Source of the DNA: DATKYV01 sp035528275
GTDB lineage: Bacteria > Acidobacteriota > Terriglobia > UBA7540
Reading direction: 5' to 3'
NCBI GenBank assembly: GCA_035528275.1
Contig: DATKYV010000127.1
Span: forward strand, 1 to 12,230
Length of the DNA: 12,230 nt
Positions 6,416 to 12,230 of this stretch are shown in pieces. Positions within the stretch are counted from its first letter, which is position 1. Each line of letters starts with the position of its first letter. Below the pieces are notes generated by a model, which searched no databases, had not been told where the DNA came from, and worked only from the letters and a program-made list of their open reading frames with translations. Position numbers and translations under genes: made by a program.

Positions 6416-6500
6416 TCCGCTTCGCGTGCCATACGTCCGCATCGTGCACGAAGACGAGCGAACCCGGAGAGTGGACTTTTTTGCCGCCCATAGAGTAGTG

Positions 6501-6530
6501 TTGCCGTTCGCCCGTCCGTGTGGCTAGAAT
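6501..6530 (+). promoter_or_regulatory. Promoter of the DUF5107/ceramidase-like/MBL cluster
   Basis: The -35 TTGCCG (6501-6506), an 18-base spacer and the -10 TAGAAT (6525-6530) form a good sigma70-type promoter. The predicted start is near 6537, about 40 bases before the ATG at 6576, which has TGGAGG 6 bases upstream. Confidence 0.5.
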
Positions 6531-6575
6531 CCCTTCGACAGTTTAGCGTATCAACCCGCAGTCTGGAGGCCGCGC

Positions 6576-9500
6576 ATGGCACAGCAGAAACACTGGCTGC
6601 CGGCGGTTCTTTTCCTCGGAGTCGTCCTGACTTTCACTCCGGCCCGGTCGTCGGGCCAGGATTCGACGGTGAGCATCCGGGAAGAACCGCTGGTGATTCC
6701 CACCTACCTCGTTGGCGAAGCGGAACCCAATCCTATCTTCTATGGCGGCAGAGCTTATCAAGGCGCCCGGGGAGCCGTCTATCCTTATCGCTTGATGGAC
6801 CAGATGACGGACGTCCGTGAGAACAAGACCTACCGGGCCGTGACCCTCGAAAACAAGTACATCAAGATTTCCGTCTTGCCCGAAATCGGGGGCCGGATTT
6901 TCTCGGCGCTCGACAAGACCGACGGCTACGACTTCTTCTATCACCAGCACGTCATCAAGCCGGCGCTGATCGGCATGCTCGGCGCCTGGATTTCCGGGGG
7001 CGTGGAGTGGAATGTCCCTCATCACCACCGGGCTACGACCTTCATGCCCGTGGATTACGTGCTCGAAGAAAACTCCGACGGCAGCAAAACGGTGTGGGTG
7101 GGGGAGACGGAGCTTCGGCACCGCATGAAGTGGCTGATCGGTTTGACCCTTCACCCCGACCGGTCCTACATCGAATTGACCGGCAAACTGATCAACCGCA
7201 CGCCCGTGGCGCACTCGTTTCTTTACTTCGCCAACGTCGCCGTGCACGCCAACGAAAGCTACCAGGTGATCTTTCCGCCCAGCACCGTTTACGCGACCTA
7301 CCACGGGAAGAACCAGTTTCTGCCCTGGCCGATCTCCTCGCGTGATTTCGGCGGGCTGGAGTTCGGCCGGGAGGTTGACGTGAGTTGGTGGAAGAATCAT
7401 CCCTCACCCACCTCGTGGTTCGCCTTCAACTGCGAAGAGGATTTTTTCGGCGGCTACGACCACGGGAAGCGGGCGGGAGTGGCGCACGTGGCCGACCACC
7501 ACGTGGTGCCGGGAAAGAAGTTCTGGGAATTCGCCAACGGCGACGTGGGGCGGATGTGGGACAAGATCCTGACCGAAACCGATGGGCCCTATATCGAACT
7601 CATGGCCGGCGCATACTCCGACAATCAGCCGGACTATAGCTGGATTCAGCCTTACGAAGTTAAAACCTGGAAGCAGTACTGGTATCCGCTGCGGGAAATC
7701 GGCGGGATGAAGAACGCCAACACCGACGCGGCCGTCAATTTGGAATTCGGCGCGGGCGGGACCGTCAAGATTGGCGTCAACACGACGATGGAGAGGCCAG
7801 AGGCGCGGGTTTTGCTTCGGTCGGGAGACAAGATCCTGTGGGAGGAGCGGGCGTCGATCGGCCCCGGGAAACCCTTTGTGAAGGATGTTGCTCTGCCTGC
7901 GGGCGTCAAAGAGGACGACCTGGAATTGGTGGTGATCTCTTCCGATAACGGGGAATTGATTTCCTATCGGCCGCGCAAATACGAACGAGGGCCGAGCCCC
8001 GAAACCGTGAAGCCTCCGCCCCCGCCGGAGAAGATCAAGACCATCGAGGAGCTTTATCTTACCGGCCTGCGACTGGAGCAGTTCTACAGCCCGGCGCTCG
8101 AGGGCTACCCCTATTTCGAGGAGGCGCTCCGGCGGGATCCCGGAGACGCGCGCGTCAACACGATGCTGGGGAGGCTCTACTGCGAGCGCGGCATGTTCAA
8201 GGAGGCGGAGGAGAGATTGAAAGTCGCCGTCGAACGGCTGACGCGCGACCACACCCGGCCCAAGGACGGCGAGGCCTACTATTACCTGGGCGTTGCGCTG
8301 AGCTCTCAAGGCAAAGATGACGCCGCCTACGACGCGTTCTACAACGCGACGTGGAGCCATGCCTGGACGGGCGCGGCTTACTACTACCTGGCCCGGCTCG
8401 ACTGCCGGCGGAGAGAGTGGGCGAGGGCCCTCGAGCACGTCGAGCGAGCCATTGCCGCCAACGCTTGGAATTCATCCGCACTGCATCTGAAGACGGCATT
8501 GCTCAGGCGCATGGGAAAGCAGGCGGAGGCGGAAAAAGTGGCCTCGCGGGTTCTTGCCTGGGACCCGCTGGATTTCATGGCAGGAAACGAATTGTATCTC
8601 GCAGAATCGGCAGCCGGGCGTTCGAGTGAGGCTGCGAGCCGGTTGGAGTTTCTGAACGCAAAGATGCGCGGCGAGGCGCAGTCCTATCTCGAAGTTGCGG
8701 TCGAGTACGGCAACTGGGGCTTGTGGGAAGAAGCGATTGAGGTGCTCAAACGGTTCGTTGGGAATACCGCAAAAGCGGCGAAGATCAACCCCCTGATCCT
8801 CTACTACCTTGCCGATTTTTCGGAAAGGCAAGGGAACACGGAAGAAGCCTCCCGTTATTACCGGGACGCGGCTCACGCACCTCCGGACTACTGCTTTCCG
8901 TTTCGCCTGGAATCGATTGGGGTGCTCGAGCGGGCCATTGCCCATTCGCCCGGAGACGCCCGCGCGCGCTACTACTTGGGAAACCTTCTCTATGACCGCC
9001 AGCCCGAAAAAGCCATCCGGGCGTGGGAGGAATCAAGAAGACTGGATAATTCATTCGTCACCGTGCACCGAAACCTGGGCTTTGCCTACGCGCGGGTCGA
9101 GAAGGACCTTCCCAAAGCCATTGCCAGCATGGAAAGGGCTTTGGAACTCGACCCGAGCGACGCGCGAATCCTCTTCGAGCTGGACCGGCTCAGCGAATGG
9201 GCGGGCGTGCCGCCGGAGAAAAGACTGGCCCGCCTGGGGGGAAACATGGAAACCGTTCTCAAGCGGGACGATGCGGTCTCCCAGTTGATTTCCCTCGACA
9301 TCGAATTGGGCGAATACGACAAGGCGATTGACCTCTTGAGCCGCCGACATTTCCACGTCTGGGAAGGCGGGGGCGAGATTCACGATGCCTACGTCGACGC
9401 CCACCTGCTGAGGGGGCAGCGGCGCCTCGAGGCCAAACAATTTCGTGAGGCTCTGGCGGATTTTGAGGCGGCGCTCGTGTATCCGGAAAACCTGGAGGTG

Positions 9501-9938
9501 GGGAAGCCGTATGGAGGCGGGCGCGAAGCGGAAGTTCCGTATTTCATCGGCCTGGCCCGTGAGGCGCTGGGTGATTCCTCCGCGGCGCGATCGTCCTTTG
9601 AGAAGTGCGCGGCGGCAAAACACAGGAATCCGGAGATTCGATACTACCAGGCTCTGGCTCTCCGCCGCCTCGGGAAGGAAGCCGAGGCGAAGCAAATCTT
9701 CGCCGACCTCGTCGCTCAGGGCGAGCGCGACCTGAAAGCGAGCTCCTCTGCGGATTACTTCGCCAAATTCGGAGAGGCGCAGTCGGAAGACCTGCGAGCC
9801 GCGCGCGCGCATTATCTGATCGGGCTGGGATATCTGGGACAGGGAAGGCGCGAAGAGGCGCGACGAGAATTCCGGCAAGCGGTTGAGAAGAACGTGAATC
9901 ATCTGGGCGCCAGAACGCAACTGGCTGCGCTGAAATGA
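6576..9938 (+). CDS. Secreted DUF5107-domain protein with C-terminal TPR array
   Basis: A 1120-residue protein; ATG at 6576 with TGGAGG at 6564-6569. Residues 1-28 are a signal peptide (hydrophobic core LPAVLFLGVVLTF, then ARSSGQ). Residues about 35-380 match my knowledge of the DUF5107 family: LENKYIKISVLPEIGGRIFS at 91-110, a GGVEWNVPHHHR segment at 141-152, and SDNQPDYSWIQPYEVKTWKQ near 348-367. The beta-sandwich sequence character resembles galactose-mutarotase-like folds, so carbohydrate handling is an inference; the conserved Glu and His cluster at 144-151 is a candidate active site. A beta-rich segment (390-470) and a Pro-rich linker (480-484) follow. From about 490 to the end are many TPR-type helix pairs, e.g. 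EAYYYLGVALSSQGKDDAAY and RARYYLGNLLYDRQPEKAI. It is the first gene of a probable three-gene exported cluster; substrate unknown. Confidence 0.85.
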   Translation: MAQQKHWLPAVLFLGVVLTFTPARSSGQDSTVSIREEPLVIPTYLVGEAEPNPIFYGGRAYQGARGAVYPYRLMDQMTDVRENKTYRAVTLENKYIKISVLPEIGGRIFSALDKTDGYDFFYHQHVIKPALIGMLGAWISGGVEWNVPHHHRATTFMPVDYVLEENSDGSKTVWVGETELRHRMKWLIGLTLHPDRSYIELTGKLINRTPVAHSFLYFANVAVHANESYQVIFPPSTVYATYHGKNQFLPWPISSRDFGGLEFGREVDVSWWKNHPSPTSWFAFNCEEDFFGGYDHGKRAGVAHVADHHVVPGKKFWEFANGDVGRMWDKILTETDGPYIELMAGAYSDNQPDYSWIQPYEVKTWKQYWYPLREIGGMKNANTDAAVNLEFGAGGTVKIGVNTTMERPEARVLLRSGDKILWEERASIGPGKPFVKDVALPAGVKEDDLELVVISSDNGELISYRPRKYERGPSPETVKPPPPPEKIKTIEELYLTGLRLEQFYSPALEGYPYFEEALRRDPGDARVNTMLGRLYCERGMFKEAEERLKVAVERLTRDHTRPKDGEAYYYLGVALSSQGKDDAAYDAFYNATWSHAWTGAAYYYLARLDCRRREWARALEHVERAIAANAWNSSALHLKTALLRRMGKQAEAEKVASRVLAWDPLDFMAGNELYLAESAAGRSSEAASRLEFLNAKMRGEAQSYLEVAVEYGNWGLWEEAIEVLKRFVGNTAKAAKINPLILYYLADFSERQGNTEEASRYYRDAAHAPPDYCFPFRLESIGVLERAIAHSPGDARARYYLGNLLYDRQPEKAIRAWEESRRLDNSFVTVHRNLGFAYARVEKDLPKAIASMERALELDPSDARILFELDRLSEWAGVPPEKRLARLGGNMETVLKRDDAVSQLISLDIELGEYDKAIDLLSRRHFHVWEGGGEIHDAYVDAHLLRGQRRLEAKQFREALADFEAALVYPENLEVGKPYGGGREAEVPYFIGLAREALGDSSAARSSFEKCAAAKHRNPEIRYYQALALRRLGKEAEAKQIFADLVAQGERDLKASSSADYFAKFGEAQSEDLRAARAHYLIGLGYLGQGRREEARREFRQAVEKNVNHLGARTQLAALK

Positions 9939-9956
9939 ACAGCGGGCGCGTCGAGG

Positions 9957-9970
9957 GCCGGCGCGCCGGC
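9957..9970. repeat. 14-bp perfect palindrome between the DUF5107 and ceramidase-like genes
   Basis: GCCGGCGCGCCGGC reads the same on both strands and sits in the 69-bp gap, 19 bases after the DUF5107 stop. It could form a very stable GC stem in the transcript, an mRNA processing or attenuation site, or be chance in a GC-rich genome. Confidence 0.4.
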
Positions 9971-10007
9971 GCGATGGTTACCGTAATCCGAGGGGGCACG
10001 AAATCGT

Positions 10008-11471
10008 ATGCAAGCGATCGCTCGGGCATGCGTGACAAGCATTGTGGCGCTTCTGACGGTGACGTCATTCCCAGCTCGCGCCGCGGGTCTGCGGGCGGGG
10101 GCGGCAAAGGCGGTCATCACGCCGGAAGTCGCGGCCGCCAAAGTTTACCTGGCGGGTTTTGGGAACAATCGCCTGGCCACGGGCGTTCACGACGACCTGT
10201 TCGCGCGATGCCTGGCGCTTTCGGCGGGAAAAGAGACGCTCGTCATGTGCTCGGTGGACCTCATCGGACTTTTCTATGACGACGTGTTGAAGATTCGCGA
10301 CTTGGTCAAAGCCCGGGCGCCGCAGGTCAGCCACGTCATCGTCGCCTCCACGCACAACCACGAAGGGCCGGACACGTTGGGGTTGTGGGGGGCGACACCT
10401 TTCGAAAGCGGAATCGACGAGAAGTATTTGGAATGGGTTGACGAGCGCATCGCGGCCTGCGCCGTGGAATCTGTTGACGCTCTCGAGGACGCTCAACTGA
10501 CCCTTGCCCGCGACGAGCATCCCTTGCTGGTGCAGCTTCAGGATGATTCCCGGCCGCCCTACGTCAAGGATCCACACCTCTTCGTGATGCGGCTGACTTC
10601 CGCGAGTGGCAGACCCATCGCCACGCTGGTCAATTGGAGCGACCATCCGGAAACCCTGGGAGGCAGGAACACCGAGATCACCGCTGACTATCCGCACTGG
10701 CTGTGTCGAAAGGTCGAGGAACGCCTGGGCGGAACTGCGGTTTTCTTCGATGGCTCCATCGGCGGTCTGATTTCCACTCTCGGCGACCAGGTAGCGCTTC
10801 AGGATCCCGAGACCGGCGAGATCGCCAAAGACGAGACGTGGAGGAAAGCGGAGCTCTTCGGAAATTTGATCGGCGAGCTCACTGTCCGAGCTTTGGTGTC
10901 TGGCGAGGCGGCTGCCGTGGATTCCCTCGTGATCCGCAAGGCGGCCATCTTCGCGCCCCTCGAAAACGATCGCTTCCGCGTCGCCGGAGCGATGGAAATC
11001 TTCAAAGGCCGCAAGCAGCTTTTCACCGATGGAATGCTTGACGCTTCGGTGAGTGAGAAAGCGTTCCCGGGCTCCGGCACCTTGAAGTACTCGACGGGCA
11101 AGGAGATGCAGACGGAAGTCAATTACGTTCAATTTCTGGCGCAGGGCCGCGTCGTCGCCGAAATCGCTACGGTCCCCGGCGAAATCTACCCGGAACTGAT
11201 CAACGGCGGAATCACGCGCTATCCGGGCGCGGATTTTCTCGATGCGCCTTTCGAACCCACACTGCGCGACCATTTGAAAAGCCGGTACCAGTTCGTTTTC
11301 GGGCTGGGAAACGACGAGATTGGGTACATCATCCCCAAGTCCGAGTGGGACGACAGACCGCCCTGGCTGAAAAACCAGCCTGAGCGCTGGTACGGCGAAA
11401 TCAACTCCGCCGGGCCGGAGGCAGCCGGGGTGGTGATGGGAGCCTTGGTCGGCCTAATCTCCGGCGACTGA
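10008..11471 (+). CDS. Exported neutral/alkaline ceramidase-like hydrolase (compact form)
   Basis: A 487-residue protein; ATG at 10008, with GAGGGGG about 11 bases upstream. Residues 1-26 form a signal peptide ending FPARAAG. The rest follows the neutral/alkaline non-lysosomal ceramidase N-terminal domain: GAAKAVITP at 31-39, VMCSVDLIGL at 79-88, STHNHEGPD at 114-122, SDHPETLG at 211-218, FFDGSIGGLIS at 246-256, VPGEIYPEL at 389-397 and NDEIGYIIP at 435-443. By family analogy H116 or H118, H213, E392 and Y440 would bind zinc; this assignment is mine, from motif order. True ceramidases are about 650-750 residues with a C-terminal Ig-like domain, absent here. The usual GDVSPN nucleophile motif is replaced by GSIGGLIS, so the substrate may not be ceramide and the annotation should stay at fold or family level. 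It acts outside the cytoplasm and is co-oriented with DUF5107-TPR (69-bp gap) and MBL (25-bp gap). Confidence 0.85.
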   Translation: MQAIARACVTSIVALLTVTSFPARAAGLRAGAAKAVITPEVAAAKVYLAGFGNNRLATGVHDDLFARCLALSAGKETLVMCSVDLIGLFYDDVLKIRDLVKARAPQVSHVIVASTHNHEGPDTLGLWGATPFESGIDEKYLEWVDERIAACAVESVDALEDAQLTLARDEHPLLVQLQDDSRPPYVKDPHLFVMRLTSASGRPIATLVNWSDHPETLGGRNTEITADYPHWLCRKVEERLGGTAVFFDGSIGGLISTLGDQVALQDPETGEIAKDETWRKAELFGNLIGELTVRALVSGEAAAVDSLVIRKAAIFAPLENDRFRVAGAMEIFKGRKQLFTDGMLDASVSEKAFPGSGTLKYSTGKEMQTEVNYVQFLAQGRVVAEIATVPGEIYPELINGGITRYPGADFLDAPFEPTLRDHLKSRYQFVFGLGNDEIGYIIPKSEWDDRPPWLKNQPERWYGEINSAGPEAAGVVMGALVGLISGD

Positions 11472-11496
11472 GAGTCGGTGCGAAAGGGAGGGTCCG

Positions 11497-12230
11497 TTGA
11501 CCATCAAGCGATACCGATGGGCGGCATTTTGGGCGGCCGGATTCGCTCTGGCGCTTTGCCTCGAAGCTTTCGGTCAGGCTGCAAAGCCGAATCTCGAGCC
11601 GGTGGTGGTTGAGACGCCCTGGGGCCAGCACGTTGTTCCCCAACTGAGCACGTACCTCGATATCGAGGTCTACAAGCAACTCAAACCAGGACAGAGGTGG
11701 TCGGAGGGCGATTCCATCCGCAGGCGGCTCACCGAGGAGTACAAGTCCGGGAAGCTCAAGCTGCGGCACTTCCCCTGGGGCGTTGCCGAGGGCCTCTACG
11801 TTCTGGGCCGCGACGATCATCACCAGCTCATCTATCTCCTCGACACTGGCGGAGGTTTGCTTCTGATCGACCCGAGCTACGATTCCTGGCAGGAAACCAT
11901 CAACAAGGAAATCCGAGAGCTGGGTTATGAACTCTCCGACGTGAAGTGGGTGCTGCTCACTCACTGCCACGTCGACCACGCGCAGTCGTGCCACACCTGG
12001 CGGGCGCGCGGTGCCAGGATTTACGTGGGAGAGGGAGACGCGCATCCGGTGGAGAGCGGGAACGACATCACTGCCTGGTGGCTGGTCAACGAGCCGGACC
12101 GCCATTTCACAGGATGCCCGGTAGATGAGAAGGTGTACGACGGCGACCGGCTTCAGTTCGGTGGTGTGACGCTTTACGCGATCTCGACACCCGGCCACAC
12201 ACCCGGGGCTACCTGCTATTATTTGTATCG
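11497..12230 (+). CDS. Exported metallo-beta-lactamase-fold hydrolase, C-terminus cut by window edge
   Basis: The open frame starts at TTG 11497, with AAAGGGAGGG (11483-11492) just upstream, and runs 244 codons to the right edge without a stop. No in-frame ATG gives a better start. Residues 1-27 form a signal peptide (AAFWAAGFALALCLEAFGQ). Residues about 30-95 are an N-terminal extension before the MBL core. The core shows LLLIDPSYDS at 121-130, the zinc motif THCHVDH at 155-161 (H156, H158, D160, H161), H183 in GDAHPVESG and TPGHTPG at 231-237 (H234). These are hallmarks of the MBL superfamily, whose subclass B3 beta-lactamases and lactonases share this layout. The TPGH(T/S)PG motif and the signal peptide favour an exported hydrolase, but beta-lactamase activity is not implied by context. 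It follows the ceramidase-like gene by 25 bp, probably in one transcript. Confidence 0.85.
   Translation, partial: MTIKRYRWAAFWAAGFALALCLEAFGQAAKPNLEPVVVETPWGQHVVPQLSTYLDIEVYKQLKPGQRWSEGDSIRRRLTEEYKSGKLKLRHFPWGVAEGLYVLGRDDHHQLIYLLDTGGGLLLIDPSYDSWQETINKEIRELGYELSDVKWVLLTHCHVDHAQSCHTWRARGARIYVGEGDAHPVESGNDITAWWLVNEPDRHFTGCPVDEKVYDGDRLQFGGVTLYAISTPGHTPGATCYYLY

Noticed and set aside
9935..10279. Plus-strand frame of 114 codons whose ATG overlaps the DUF5107 stop (ATGA)
   Set aside because: The overlap looks like coupling, but most of it covers the ceramidase-like signal peptide in another frame and its composition is Gly/Arg/Ser-rich without a domain.
10065..11273. Minus-strand open frame of 402 codons opposite the ceramidase-like gene
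   Set aside because: Shadow frame; the plus strand encodes the full family motif order and signal peptide.

Overview
This is a GC-rich bacterial window with dense gene packing, interrupted by one non-coding stretch of about 1.1 kb that carries several repeats. The left third (1-2837) lies on the minus strand, and everything from about 3882 onward lies on the plus strand. A four-subunit 2-oxoacid:ferredoxin oxidoreductase, a single-domain PPK2 kinase, a DUF5107-TPR protein, a small ceramidase-like hydrolase and a secreted metallo-beta-lactamase-fold protein together suggest an environmental, probably metagenome-derived organism. Acidobacteriota is my best guess. It rests on gene-content impression only, since there is no rRNA or other phylogenetic marker here.

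Region 1 (1-2837, minus strand): a korDABC-type operon for 2-oxoglutarate:ferredoxin oxidoreductase. Its order is ferredoxin-like delta, alpha, beta, then gamma. All junctions overlap (11 bp, 4 bp and 1 bp), and gamma runs off the left edge. A nested inverted repeat lies in the leader at 2851-2901 and could be an operator or an RNA structure.

Region 2 (2838 to about 3965): no convincing gene. It holds the kor leader, two adjacent hairpin-forming inverted repeats (3155-3220), a CGCAGAG-rich dispersed-type repeat (3425-3450), a 9-bp tandem duplication (3515-3532), a long G-run, a pyrimidine-rich tract and an extended -10 promoter for the next genes.

Region 3 (3966-5418, plus strand): a membrane-anchored OB-fold-like protein overlaps by 14 bp with an exported TPR protein, probably as a translationally coupled pair. 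Region 4 (5489-6358): a promoter and a PPK2-family polyphosphate-dependent nucleotide phosphotransferase.

Region 5 (6501 to the right edge): a good sigma70-like promoter, then three consecutive genes whose products all carry signal peptides. They are a 1120-residue DUF5107-TPR protein, a compact neutral-ceramidase-like hydrolase and a partial MBL-fold hydrolase that starts at TTG. The gaps are 69 and 25 bp. This looks like an exported degradative cluster of unknown substrate, and it is the most promising candidate here for an undescribed system. No CRISPR array, tRNA, rRNA or insertion sequence was seen.
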